Part shown: piece after piece, positions 34,213 through 43,274 of the stretch | Numbering within the stretch: the stretch's first letter is position 1 | Layout: each line of letters starts with the position of its first letter | Origin: Streptomyces sp. NBC_00490 | GTDB taxonomy: Bacteria; Actinomycetota; Actinomycetes; Streptomycetales; Streptomycetaceae | Direction: 5' to 3' | NCBI RefSeq assembly: GCF_036013645.1 | Contig: NZ_CP107869.1 | Coordinates: 4,774,001 to 4,838,000 of the forward strand | DNA length: 64,000 nucleotides | The notes under the pieces: generated by a model | Seen by the model: the letters and a program-made list of their open reading frames with translations, nothing else | Database searches by the model: none | What the model was told of the DNA's origin: nothing | Made by a program: the position numbers and the translations under genes

Positions 34213-36438
34213 ATGCTTGGATCAACCCACGGCACCCTCACCACCGACTCCCGCCGGGCCCGGGTCATCGCTTGCGGCGAGCAACCCGGGCCCGCCGTCC
34301 ACGGCAGGCCGGCCGAGGTCGACGACCTCGACGTCAGCGGCCGGCCGCTGTACTGCGACGTCCCCGATCTGGACCGGTTCTTCCGGCCGGAGTCGGTCGC
34401 CGTCATCGGCGCCTCCGACGCCGAGGGGCGCCCGAACACCGGTGTCACCCGGCAGTTGGTGGCCTGGGCCGAGCGGGTCGGGGCCCGGCTGCACCCGGTG
34501 CATCCCACCCGCCCGTCCGTCTTCGGCATCCCCTGCTCCCCTTCCGTCGCCGACCTGCCCGAACAGGTCGATCTCGCCGTGCTGCTGGTCGCCGACCCCC
34601 TTCCCGTGGTCGAGGAACTGGCCGAGGCCAAGGTGAAGTTCGCGGTCGTCTTCGCCTCCGGGTTCGCGGAGACCGGCGAGGAGGGCGCCGCCGCCCAGGC
34701 CCGGCTCTCCGCGGCCGTACGACGGTCGGGGATGCGGCTGCTGGGGCCCAACACCAACCTCAACGCCTTCGAGCGGTTCCGCGACGACCTCGACGGACCG
34801 GCGATCGCCCTCATCACCCAGTCCGGCCACCAGGGCCGCCCCGTCTTCGCCCTCCAGGAGCTCGGCATCCGCCTCTCCCACTGGGCGCCGACCGGCAACG
34901 AGGCCGACCTGGAAACCGCCGACTTCCTCTCCTACTTCGCCGAGCGGCCCGAGGTCGGCGCGATCGCCTGCTACCTCGAGGGGCTGAAGGACGGCCGCTC
35001 CTTCCTGCTCTCCGCCGACCGGGCCGCCCGCCGCAAGGTGCCGGTGGTCGCGGTCAAGGTGGGCCGCACCGAGACCGGAGCCCGCACGGCCGCCTCCCAC
35101 ACCGGCAAGCTGACCGGCGCGGACACGGTGGTGGACGCGGCGATGCGGCAGTACGGGGTGATCCGCGTCGACGGTCTCGACGAACTCCAGGACACCGCCG
35201 CCCTGTTGGCCCGGGCCCGCCCGCCGCACGCCGAGGGGGTCGTCGTCTACTCGATCTCGGGCGGCACGGGCGCGCACTTCGCCGACCTGGCGACGGAGGC
35301 GGGGCTGAGCCTGCCCACGCTCTCGGACACCAAGCAGGCCGAGCTGCACCAGTGGATACCCGAGTACCTGAACGTGGCCAACCCCGTGGACAACGGCGGC
35401 CATCCGGTCGGCGACTGGCGCGGCCGGAAGATCATCGACGCGATCCTCGACGACCCGGCGGTCGGGGTGCTGATCTGCCCGGTCACCGGCCCCTTCCCGC
35501 CCCTGAGCGACAAGCTCGTCCAGGACCTGGTGGACGCGGCCGAGCGCACGGACAAGCTGGTCTGCGTGGTGTGGGGCTCACCGGTCGGCACCGAGCCGGC
35601 CTATCGCGAGGTCCTCCTCGGCTCCTCCCGGGTGGCCACCTTCCGCACGGTCGGGAACTGCATCACCGCGGTCCGCGCCTACCTCGACCACCACCGCTTC
35701 GTCGCCGCCTACCGCTCCCCCCTCGACGAGGCCCCGCGCACCACGTCCCCGTCCTTCCGCAAGGCACAGGCCCTGATGCGCCCGGGCCAGCAGCTGAGCG
35801 AGCACGCGGCGAAGCAACTGCTGCGGGCGTACGGCATCCGCGTACCGCGCGAGCAGCTGGTGACCAGCGCGGCGGCGGCCGTACGGGCGGCGGGCCAGGT
35901 GGGCTACCCGGTGGTGATGAAGGCGTCCGGCGCGCAGATCGCCCACAAGACCGAACTCGGTCTGGTGAAGATCGAGCTCACCTCCGCCAGCCAGGTCCGG
36001 GACGCCTACCGGGAGCTGACCGACATCGCCCGCTACGAGGGCGTCTGTCTGGACGGCGTCCTGGTCTGCCAGATGGTCGAGCGGGGTGTCGAGATGGTCG
36101 TCGGCGTCACCCACGACGACCTCTTCGGACCGACCGTCACGGTCGGGCTCGGCGGGGTGCTGGTCGAGGTCCTGCGCGACACCGCCGTACGTGTGCCGCC
36201 CTTCGGGGAGGAACAGGCCCGGGACATGTGCGGTGAGCTGCGCGGGCGGGCCCTGCTGGACGGGGTCCGGGGGCGCCCCCCGGCGGACCTCGACGCGCTC
36301 GTCGAGGTCATCCTGCGGGTGCAGCGCATGGCGCTGGAGCTCGGGGACGAGCTGGCCGAACTGGACATCAACCCGCTGATGGTGCTGCCCCGCGGGCAGG
36401 GCGCCGTGGCGCTGGACGCGCTGGCGGTGTGCCGCTGA
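34213..36438 (+). CDS. NDP-forming acyl-CoA synthetase (acetate-CoA ligase family)
   Basis: A 741-residue protein combining the alpha module (CoA-binding PESVAVIGASDAEG near residue 60, succinyl-CoA-synthetase-like ligase regions with TQSGHQGRPVFA) and the beta ATP-grasp module (LLRAYGIRVPREQLV, YPVVMKASG, ELDINPLMV at the C-terminus). The family makes acyl-CoA reversibly from acid, CoA and ATP with ADP release. TARTAASHTG in the middle carries the likely phospho-histidine. Two operators precede it, and its stop overlaps the next start (TGATG), so it is the head of a regulated two-gene operon. AGGAG precedes the ATG. Confidence 0.9.
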   Translation: MLGSTHGTLTTDSRRARVIACGEQPGPAVHGRPAEVDDLDVSGRPLYCDVPDLDRFFRPESVAVIGASDAEGRPNTGVTRQLVAWAERVGARLHPVHPTRPSVFGIPCSPSVADLPEQVDLAVLLVADPLPVVEELAEAKVKFAVVFASGFAETGEEGAAAQARLSAAVRRSGMRLLGPNTNLNAFERFRDDLDGPAIALITQSGHQGRPVFALQELGIRLSHWAPTGNEADLETADFLSYFAERPEVGAIACYLEGLKDGRSFLLSADRAARRKVPVVAVKVGRTETGARTAASHTGKLTGADTVVDAAMRQYGVIRVDGLDELQDTAALLARARPPHAEGVVVYSISGGTGAHFADLATEAGLSLPTLSDTKQAELHQWIPEYLNVANPVDNGGHPVGDWRGRKIIDAILDDPAVGVLICPVTGPFPPLSDKLVQDLVDAAERTDKLVCVVWGSPVGTEPAYREVLLGSSRVATFRTVGNCITAVRAYLDHHRFVAAYRSPLDEAPRTTSPSFRKAQALMRPGQQLSEHAAKQLLRAYGIRVPREQLVTSAAAAVRAAGQVGYPVVMKASGAQIAHKTELGLVKIELTSASQVRDAYRELTDIARYEGVCLDGVLVCQMVERGVEMVVGVTHDDLFGPTVTVGLGGVLVEVLRDTAVRVPPFGEEQARDMCGELRGRALLDGVRGRPPADLDALVEVILRVQRMALELGDELAELDINPLMVLPRGQGAVALDALAVCR

Positions 36439-37229
36439 TGGCGTCGGCAGGGGTGCGCCAGGAGACACGCGACCAGGTCTCGCACATCACACTCGACCGG
36501 CCCGAGGCCCTCAACGCCCTCACCCCCGGACAGCGGGACCACCTCATCGGGCTGCTCGGCGACGCCTCCGGCGACCCGGAGGTGCGGGCCGTGGTGCTGA
36601 CCGGCACGGGGCGGGGGTTCTGCGCGGGCGCGGATCTGCGAGGGGCGCTCACGGGAGGCGACCGGGTCCCCGGTGACGTGGCCCGCACGATCCGGCTCGG
36701 CGCCCAGCGGCTGATCACGGCCGTCCTCGACTGCGAGAAACCCGTGATCGCCGCGGTGAACGGGACGGCGGCGGGCATCGGCGCACACCTCGCGCTCGCC
36801 TGCGACCTCGTCCTCGCGGCCGAATCGGCCCGGTTCATCGAGGTGTTCGTGCGCCGGGGACTCGTACCGGACGGAGGCGGCGCGTATCTGCTGACCCGGC
36901 TGATCGGCCCGCAACGCGCCAAGGAGCTGATGTTCTTCGGCGACGCGCTGAGCGCCGCCGACGCCGAACGCCTCGGCCTGGTCAACCGGGTCGTGCCGGA
37001 CGGGGAGCTGGACAAGACGGCCCGTGAATGGGCGGCCCGCCTCGCCGCGGGGCCGACCCGCGCCCTCGTCCTGACCAAGCAGCTCGTCAACGCCTCCCTC
37101 GACGGCGACCGCGCCACCGCGTTCGCCGCGGAGGCCGCCGCACAGGAGATCAACATGACGACCGAGGACGCCCAGGAGGGGGTGGCGAGCTTCGTGGAGC
37201 GGCGGAGCCCGGAGTTCCGGGGGCGCTGA
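36438..37229 (+). CDS. Enoyl-CoA hydratase/isomerase family protein, paralogue 2
   Basis: A 263-residue crotonase: SHITLDRPEALNALTPGQRD, GTGRGFCAGADLRGA (oxyanion hole near residue 55), AAVNGTAAGIGAHLALACDLV and ARFIEVFVRRGLVPDGGGAYLLTR with the catalytic-acid region. ATG 36438 overlaps the preceding TGA by one base. Coupled to the NDP-forming acyl-CoA synthetase, it likely hydrates the enoyl-CoA derived from that acid. Confidence 0.92.
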   Translation: MASAGVRQETRDQVSHITLDRPEALNALTPGQRDHLIGLLGDASGDPEVRAVVLTGTGRGFCAGADLRGALTGGDRVPGDVARTIRLGAQRLITAVLDCEKPVIAAVNGTAAGIGAHLALACDLVLAAESARFIEVFVRRGLVPDGGGAYLLTRLIGPQRAKELMFFGDALSAADAERLGLVNRVVPDGELDKTAREWAARLAAGPTRALVLTKQLVNASLDGDRATAFAAEAAAQEINMTTEDAQEGVASFVERRSPEFRGR

Positions 37230-37230
37230 C

Positions 37231-38172
37231 TCAGTCCCGCGTGAGGATCCGCAGGGCCCCCGCGTCCGGGTCGCCGAACAGGACGAACAGCTCGGGCTCA
37301 CGCTCGGTGCCGCCGATCGTCCAGAGCGTCGGCGCCCCGCATCCGCCGTCGACGCGCAGGCCGACGCCGTCACGGTCCGCGGCGTCGTCCTTGTCCGCCC
37401 GCACCGGTTCCCAGGCGCCGGTGCCCTCGCACACGGTGTAGGGCGGGTCGGCGGACCAGTCGTCGTGCTCCGACACGGTGGGCAGCGCGGTGAGTTCGGC
37501 CCGGCCGCCCGGGCGCAGCCGCAGGACCGAGCCGTCCTCGCCACGCCATACGCCGGCGAGCTGCCCGGCGGACAGCTTCGGGGGCTCGTACTCCTCGACG
37601 ATCCCGGTCTCGGTGGCCAGTACGGCGCCCCCGAAGACGACCATGAACAGCACGAAGGAAATCCCCGCCGACAGGATCCAGGTCCCCGCACACCCCCACG
37701 CCCGCCCACGGGACCGGCCACCGCGCCCGAAGTACGCCACACCGAGCACCGGGAGGATCCCGAGGGCCACGAAGGCGGCGGCCGTGGCGGCGAACGGCAG
37801 GCCGGCGGGCAGGGCGAAAGCGCCCGCCCAGACCACCCCGAGCACCGCCGCCCACGCCAGGTGCCACGCCCACTCGGGTCCGCGGACGCGGCGGACGGTG
37901 GCCCGGGCGAGCACGGCGGCCGGCAGGGTCTGCGCGCACGCGTGCAGCAGTCCCACGAACGGCAGCCACAGCGGCGCGAGGAGAAGCAGACAGGCCAGCC
38001 CGTACGCGGCGCCCGAGCCGCCGTAGTCGTCGCCCGTCGTGACGTCGACGTACGCGATCAGTACGGCCGCCGGCAGCTGTGCCGCCCCCACCGCCGCGGC
38101 CGCGTTGACCGCGACCGAATCCCCGGCCCGCCGGGCACGCCCGAGCTCACGCCGTATGTCTCCCCACCCCAT
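37231..38172 (-). CDS. Integral membrane protein with extracytoplasmic C-terminal domain
   Basis: A 313-residue protein. Roughly five hydrophobic segments occupy residues 20-205 (GLACLLLLAPLWLPFVGLL, AAVLGVVWAGAFALPAGL, FVALGILPVLGVAYF, GISFVLFMVVFGGAVL). The last ~110 residues (LAGVWRGEDGSVLRLRPGG) look like a small soluble domain outside the membrane, with paired Cys. ATG 38172 is chosen over upstream in-frame codons because those would overlap the neighbouring operator. It converges on the ECH stop, one base apart. Unknown function; not obviously catabolic. Confidence 0.75.
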   Translation of the reverse strand: MGWGDIRRELGRARRAGDSVAVNAAAAVGAAQLPAAVLIAYVDVTTGDDYGGSGAAYGLACLLLLAPLWLPFVGLLHACAQTLPAAVLARATVRRVRGPEWAWHLAWAAVLGVVWAGAFALPAGLPFAATAAAFVALGILPVLGVAYFGRGGRSRGRAWGCAGTWILSAGISFVLFMVVFGGAVLATETGIVEEYEPPKLSAGQLAGVWRGEDGSVLRLRPGGRAELTALPTVSEHDDWSADPPYTVCEGTGAWEPVRADKDDAADRDGVGLRVDGGCGAPTLWTIGGTEREPELFVLFGDPDAGALRILTRD

Positions 38173-38222
38173 GGGCGCAGCGTACGCAGCCGCCTTCGCC
38201 GCCTTCGCACACCCCTTCCTAT

Positions 38223-38237
38223 CTGACGGCCCGTCAG
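38223..38237. promoter_or_regulatory. Island operator site 10
   Basis: CTGACGGCCCGTCAG, perfect arms, 16 bases upstream of the flavin reductase ATG. Confidence 0.8.
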
Positions 38238-38253
38238 CTTCAATGGGAGTGTG

Positions 38254-38847
38254 ATGGGACAAGCAGGTATGGCCGAGGCCGCCGTCCGCTATCTCCGGTC
38301 GGCCGGCGCGGCGCCCGTGGACGCGATGCCGCGGCCCGAGCTGCGCTGTGTCCGCGAGGACGAGCGAGCGCCGGTCGCACCGGCCGAGTTCCGGCGGGTG
38401 CTCGGGAGCTTCGCCTCCGGCGTGGCCGTCGTCACCTCACCCGCCGCCGAGGGCGAGGACGGCCCCGCCGGCTTCGCCTGCCAGTCCTTCGCCGCCCTGT
38501 CCCTCGACCCGCCCCTCGTCGCCTTCATGGTCGGCCGTACGTCGACGACCTGGCCCCGTATCGCCCGCGCCGGGGTGTTCTGCGTCAACGTCCTCGCCGC
38601 CCACCAGGGCGAGCTGTGCCGTGGCTTCGCGGTGAGCGGCGCGGACAAGTTCGCGGGCGTCGCCTTCGACGCGGCACCGGCGTCCGGCTCACCGCGGCTG
38701 GCGGACACGCTCGCGTGGATCGACTGCACGATCCACGCCGTGCACACGGGCGGCGACCACCTCATCGTGGTGGGACGGGTGGACGCGCTGGGGGCGGCCG
38801 ACGAGGACCGGGCACCGCTGCTCTTCCACAAGGGGCGGTTCGTCTAG
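38254..38847 (+). CDS. Flavin reductase, HsaB-like
   Basis: A 197-residue FMN-binding split-barrel flavin reductase of the two-component monooxygenase type: FRRVLGSFASGVAVVTS, GFACQSFAALSLDPPLVAFMVGRTSTTWPRI, FCVNVLAAHQGELCRGFA. HsaB, the reductase of steroid A-ring hydroxylase HsaAB, belongs here. The GGGAG ribosome site lies four bases before ATG 38254, and an operator lies 16 bases upstream. The oxygenase partner is not recognisable next door; either LLM protein in the window or a distant gene could use it. Confidence 0.87.
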   Translation: MGQAGMAEAAVRYLRSAGAAPVDAMPRPELRCVREDERAPVAPAEFRRVLGSFASGVAVVTSPAAEGEDGPAGFACQSFAALSLDPPLVAFMVGRTSTTWPRIARAGVFCVNVLAAHQGELCRGFAVSGADKFAGVAFDAAPASGSPRLADTLAWIDCTIHAVHTGGDHLIVVGRVDALGAADEDRAPLLFHKGRFV

Positions 38848-40163
38848 GCCACGGCCGGGACCAGCGCGGCCGGCCTGCGCCGGATCACCAGCGCCATCAG
38901 CGCCGCCGCCGCGCACAGCGCCCCGGACGCGTACCAGATCATGTCGTACTCACCGAAGACGTCCCGCACCACACCGCCGACGAAGGCCACGAGCGCCGCC
39001 CCGACCTGGTGCGAGGCGAGGACCCAGCCGAAGACGATCGCGCTGTCGTCGCCGTAGTGCTCACGGCACAGGGCGACGGTGGGCGGGACGGTGGCGACCC
39101 AGTCGAGGCCGTAGAAGACGATGAAGAAGAGCATCGGCGGGTGGACGCTCGGCCCGAGCAGCATGGGCAGGAACAGCAGCGAGATGCCGCGCAGGGCGTA
39201 GTACACCGCGAGGAGCCGGCGCGCGTCGAAGCGGTCGGTGAACCAGCCCGAGGCGATGGTGCCGACCACGTCGAACACCCCGATGACCGCGAGCAGCGAG
39301 GCCGCCGCCGTGATGGGCATGCCGTGGTCGTGGGCGGCGGGCACGAAGTGGGTCTGGATCAGGCCGTTGGTGGAGGCGCCGCAGATCGCGAAGGTGCCGG
39401 CGAGCAGCCAGAACGGGCCGGTGCGGGCGGCCTTGAGGAGCACGGTGACCGCGCGGCGGGCGGCGCCCGGCACGGGCTCCGGCTTGGGCACGAACTCCGT
39501 CGCGCCGTACGGCTTCAGGCCCACGTCGGCCGGGTGGTCGCGCAGCAGCAGCCAGACGAAGGGGACGACCGCGAGGGCGGCCAGGGCCACGGTGACGGCC
39601 GCCGGGCGCCAGTCGTGCCTCTCGACCATCCAGGACAGCACCGGCAGGAAGATCAGCTGGCCGGAGGCGGAGGCGGCGGTCAGGATGCCGGTGACCAGGC
39701 CGCGCCGTTCGGTGAACCAGCGGTTGGTGACCGTCGCCGCGAACGCCAGCGCCATCGAGCCGGAGCCCAGCCCGACCAGCAGGCCCCAGCACAGCAGCAG
39801 CTGCCAGGCCGCCGTCATCCACACCGTCAGCCCCGAGCCCAGCGCGATCACGGTCAGCGCCACGGCGACGACCCGGCGGATGCCGTAGCGGTCCATCAGC
39901 GCGGCCGCGAAGGGGGCGGTGAGCCCGTACAGCGCGAGGTTGATCGAGACGGCCGCGCCGATCGTGCCGCGCGACCAGCCGAAGTCCTCGTGCAACGGGT
40001 CGATGAGCAGTCCGGGCAGCGAGCGGAAGGCGGCCGCGCCGATGATCGTCACGAAGGTGACGGCGGCGACGAACCAGGCGCGGTGGATGCGGGTGCGGGG
40101 GACGCGGTTGCGCTTCTTTCCCGTGCGGGGTGCCGGTGCGGCGGCTTCGGTTGTCTGGGTCAC
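38844..40163 (-). CDS. MFS transporter (12 TM)
   Basis: A 439-residue membrane protein with about twelve hydrophobic helices. It shows the MFS loop 2-3 motif DRYGIRRVVAVAL and a mid-protein cytoplasmic loop with FVPKPEPVPG. It resembles oxalate/formate- or monocarboxylate-type MFS members. GTG start at 40163. Its end overlaps the end of the flavin reductase gene on the other strand by four bases. It diverges from an AraC/GATase-1-type regulator with a 71-bp gap, implying regulation by it. It could import the carboxylic acid used by the ligases. Confidence 0.88.
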   Translation of the reverse strand: MTQTTEAAAPAPRTGKKRNRVPRTRIHRAWFVAAVTFVTIIGAAAFRSLPGLLIDPLHEDFGWSRGTIGAAVSINLALYGLTAPFAAALMDRYGIRRVVAVALTVIALGSGLTVWMTAAWQLLLCWGLLVGLGSGSMALAFAATVTNRWFTERRGLVTGILTAASASGQLIFLPVLSWMVERHDWRPAAVTVALAALAVVPFVWLLLRDHPADVGLKPYGATEFVPKPEPVPGAARRAVTVLLKAARTGPFWLLAGTFAICGASTNGLIQTHFVPAAHDHGMPITAAASLLAVIGVFDVVGTIASGWFTDRFDARRLLAVYYALRGISLLFLPMLLGPSVHPPMLFFIVFYGLDWVATVPPTVALCREHYGDDSAIVFGWVLASHQVGAALVAFVGGVVRDVFGEYDMIWYASGALCAAAALMALVIRRRPAALVPAVA

Positions 40164-40234
40164 GACATAGAGCTTCCGGCCTGGCCGCCCGCCGATCCAC
40201 TGGCCCGAAGGACAGCATTCGTTAGGATCGGGCC

Positions 40235-41239
40235 ATGGCCGCGTCCGAGGAACCGTTCCGCCCGCATCGCGTCGCCGTCCTCGCCATGGACGGTCTGCTC
40301 CCCTTCGAGCTGGGCATCCCGCACCGCATCTTCGACCGCCCCAGGGACCGTCTGGGGCGGCGTCTGTACGAGGTCGTCACCTGCTCGATCCGGCCGCCGG
40401 GCCCGGTCCGCACGGACTCCGACTTCGACGTCATGGTCGCGAACGGCCCGGAGGCCCTGGCCACCGCGGACACCGTGATCGTCCCGGCGTCCTACGAGTT
40501 CGGCCCGGTCTACGAGGACGGTGTCCTCACCCCCGAGCTGGCCGCCGCGCTCGCCCACATCCGGCCCGGCACCCGGCTCGCCTCCATCTGCACCGGCGTC
40601 TACGTCCTCGCCGCCGCGGGCTACCTCGACGGCCGTCCCGCCACCACGCACTGGGCCGACGCCGAGCGCCTCCAACGGCTCTTCCCGCGGATCGCGGTCG
40701 ACCCGAACGTCCTGTACGTCGACGACGGCGACGTCCTCACCTCCGCTGGCGTCGCCGCCGGCATCGACCTGTGCCTGCACATGCTCCGCCGCGACCACGG
40801 CAGCGCCGTCGCCAACGCGGTGGCCCGGCGCACGGTCGTACCGCCGCACCGCGAGGGCGGCCAGGCCCAGTACATCCGGCGCCCCGTGCCGGAGCCCCAG
40901 CTGGCCACCACGACCACCGCCCGCGCCTGGGCCCTGGGCCGCCTCCACGAGCCGATCCAGCTGCGGGACATGGCCGAGCAGGAGTCGATGTCCGTACGGA
41001 CCTTCACGCGCCGCTTCCGCGAGGAGGTCGGCATCAGCCCCGGCCAGTGGCTCACCCAGCAGCGAGTGGAGCACGCCCGGCACCTGCTGGAATCCACCGA
41101 CCTCTCCATCGACCAGATCGCCCGCAACGCCGGCTTCGGCACGGCCCAGTCCATGCGCCAACACCTACAGTCGACCCTCGGCGTCACCCCCACCAGCTAC
41201 CGCCGCACCTTCCGTACGGGGAGCGGGATCAGCGGCTAG
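40235..41239 (+). CDS. GlxA-family AraC-type regulator with DJ-1/PfpI-like N-terminal domain
   Basis: A 334-residue regulator. Residues ~12-185 form a glutamine-amidotransferase-like domain (VAVLAMDGLLPFELGIPHRI, nucleophile-elbow Cys in ASICTGVYVLAAAG near 120). The C-terminus has two AraC HTHs (LRDMAEQESMSVRTFTRRFREEVG and LSIDQIARNAGFGTAQSMRQH), ending PTSYRRTF. Such proteins sense small ligands and activate nearby genes. It is divergent from the MFS gene. A degenerate tandem repeat begins 12 bp after its stop. Confidence 0.93.
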   Translation: MAASEEPFRPHRVAVLAMDGLLPFELGIPHRIFDRPRDRLGRRLYEVVTCSIRPPGPVRTDSDFDVMVANGPEALATADTVIVPASYEFGPVYEDGVLTPELAAALAHIRPGTRLASICTGVYVLAAAGYLDGRPATTHWADAERLQRLFPRIAVDPNVLYVDDGDVLTSAGVAAGIDLCLHMLRRDHGSAVANAVARRTVVPPHREGGQAQYIRRPVPEPQLATTTTARAWALGRLHEPIQLRDMAEQESMSVRTFTRRFREEVGISPGQWLTQQRVEHARHLLESTDLSIDQIARNAGFGTAQSMRQHLQSTLGVTPTSYRRTFRTGSGISG

Positions 41240-41250
41240 GCCCACAGTGG

Positions 41251-41915
41251 GCTCAAGCCCTCGCGGACGGCATCGACGGACAGCTCAGCAACGCCACGCG
41301 GGCCCGGCCGGACGGCACCGAGGGTCGGGTGCGCGGCACCACTCGGTCGCGCCAGGATGCCGTCAGCGGCAGCAGCCGACCCAGCGACAGCGACGGCCAG
41401 GCCCCCGGCGGGGCTCAAGCCCGCGCGGCCGCCCTCGACGGACGCTCAGCGACGCCACGCGAGCCCGGCACGACGGCACCGAGGGGCGGATTCACGGCGG
41501 CGCGCGGTCCCGGCAGGATGCCGTCACCGGCAGCAACCGACCCAGCGACAACGTCGGCCAGGCCTGCGGCAGGGCACGAGCCCTCGCGGACGGCATCGAC
41601 GGACACTCAGCGACGCCATACGAGCCCGGCCGGACGGCACCGAGCGCCACGCGGTCGCAGCAGGACGCCACCACCGGTAGCAGCCGGCCCAGCGGCAGCG
41701 ACGGGCAGAGCCCAAGCCCACGCGGACGGCATCGACGGACAGCTCAGCAACATCACACGAGCCCGGCACGACGCCATCACCGGCAGCAGTCGGCTCAGCG
41801 GCAGAGCCCCCGCGGCCGACACCGACCCACAGGTCAACGGCGCCACACGGGCCGGCAGGACGCCATCACCGGCCGCAGCCAGGCCCAGCGGCATCGTCGG
41901 TCAGGTCCGCCACGG
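41251..41915. repeat. Degenerate tandem repeat, ~160-bp period, about 4.5 units
   Basis: Units start near 41251, 41412, 41575, 41711 and 41825, and grow shorter (161, ~163, ~136, ~114 bp, partial). Each begins (G)CTCAAGCCCTCGCGGACGG then CATCGACGGACAGCTCAGC, later GACGGCACCGAG and ends GACAGCGACGGCCAG-like. The period is not a multiple of three and stays full length only in the first two units. Coding in any frame across the array is therefore unlikely. The last unit encroaches on the 3' end of the opposing MFS gene. Confidence 0.8.
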
Positions 41916-43122
41916 ACCCTGAGCCCGCGGCAGCGTCAGGAGCGGCCGACCCAGCGCCCTCCCGCCGTATGCCCTCCCGTCGTACCTCTCCCCACCACCC
42001 GAGTGCCGTCAGCAGCAACGTCAGTGCCACGCCTGCCAGGATCGCCGTGGACGGGGTCACCACCTGGAGCAGTCCACCGGCGAGGGACCCGGTCGCCGCG
42101 TACCCCGCGCCCGCGGCCGCGTACATCACGGAGTACCCCGCGGCCAGCGCGCCCGGCGGCAGCGCCTCCCGCAGGGACAGGTTGCGGGTGATCAGCGCGC
42201 CCGACTGGAGCGTGCCCGCCAGGACGAGGGCGACCGCGATCCCGGCCGCCCCCGGTATCAGCGCGGCGAGGCTCACGAAGACCGACATCCCGCACATCAG
42301 CACGACACTGCGCCCCCGGAGCCGCCCGGGCCACGACCGCAGCCCGTACACGAACGCCCCGAGCCCCGCCCCGACCGCCAGCCCCGCCAGCATCGGCCCG
42401 GACCAGCCGACCCCGATGCCGCGCTGTTCCAGCAAGGCGGGCAACGTCAGTTCCGCCAGGCCGAGCAGCGTGAGGCTCGCCGCGCCCGTGACGTACACCG
42501 GCCAGGCGCGCACCAGGACTCTGATCCGGCCCGACTCCCCGCCCCGCTCGCCCGTGTCCCAACGGGCCGGCAGCCAACGGTGCCCCGCGATCGACAGCGC
42601 CATCAGCGCGGCGCCGAGCAGCAGCGGGAGGCGCGGTGCGACGCCAAGGGCGAGCCCGGCCACCGCGACCGGGGAGACGGCCCACACCCCGGACATCAGC
42701 ATCGACTCGGCGGACAGCGCCTGTGCCACGGACCGCTCCGGGACCAGCGAGGTCAGCAGCGCCCGCTGCCCTCCGGCGGCAGCGGAAGGAGCCGCCCCGG
42801 CCAGGAACGCGAACACGCCCAGCACGGGATGCGCCCCGGCCAGCACCCCGAGCCCCGCGAACCCGGCCGCCCCGCCCGCGAGCCCGAGCATCAGGTGCCG
42901 CCGGCCCCGCGCCGGGTCCATCCGCATCCCGAGCACCGGCGCCCCGATGATCTCGCCGATCACGTACGCCGCCGCGAGCGCCGCCCCCAGCGTGTAGCCG
43001 CCGGGGCGCTCACGCACCAGGAAGACCAGCGCCAACGGGGCCATGGCGACCGGCATACGGGCGGCGACGGCGGTGCAGGCCCAGATGAGGACCGGTCTGG
43101 TGGCGATGTCTCGGTAGGTCAT
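41866..43122 (-). CDS. MFS transporter, drug-efflux-like
   Basis: A 418-residue membrane protein with about twelve helices, Arg/Gly/Pro-rich loops and the pattern seen in Streptomyces multidrug-type MFS proteins (RPVLIWACTAVAARMPVAMAPLALVFLVRE). The ATG at 43122 starts it. The last ~40 residues after LGWWGEVRR are Ala/Gly/Ser-rich, and the final part lies inside the degenerate tandem repeat, so the C-terminus may be a recent extension. Substrate unknown. Confidence 0.85.
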   Translation of the reverse strand: MTYRDIATRPVLIWACTAVAARMPVAMAPLALVFLVRERPGGYTLGAALAAAYVIGEIIGAPVLGMRMDPARGRRHLMLGLAGGAAGFAGLGVLAGAHPVLGVFAFLAGAAPSAAAGGQRALLTSLVPERSVAQALSAESMLMSGVWAVSPVAVAGLALGVAPRLPLLLGAALMALSIAGHRWLPARWDTGERGGESGRIRVLVRAWPVYVTGAASLTLLGLAELTLPALLEQRGIGVGWSGPMLAGLAVGAGLGAFVYGLRSWPGRLRGRSVVLMCGMSVFVSLAALIPGAAGIAVALVLAGTLQSGALITRNLSLREALPPGALAAGYSVMYAAAGAGYAATGSLAGGLLQVVTPSTAILAGVALTLLLTALGWWGEVRREGIRREGAGSAAPDAAAGSGSVADLTDDAAGPGCGR

Positions 43123-43274
43123 GAGTCGAAGCTACGGCCCGCCACCGACAGCGCCCCAGGAGTTTTCCGGCGCCTGTGGACAACCCCTGGCATGTCCAGA
43201 ACGCCGGGCAACGCGCCGAGCCCTGACGGCACATGGGACTCTGCGTCAGCAGACGAGCCCGGTGGGAGCAACCC

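Noticed and set aside
41251..41915. CRISPR array
   Set aside because: Units are ~160 bp, degenerate throughout and without short identical repeats separated by unique spacers; no cas genes are near.
40521..42191. Long plus-strand frame through the tandem repeat
   Set aside because: The first part shadows the AraC-type gene. The repeat period is not a multiple of three, so a repeated protein would change frame in each unit.
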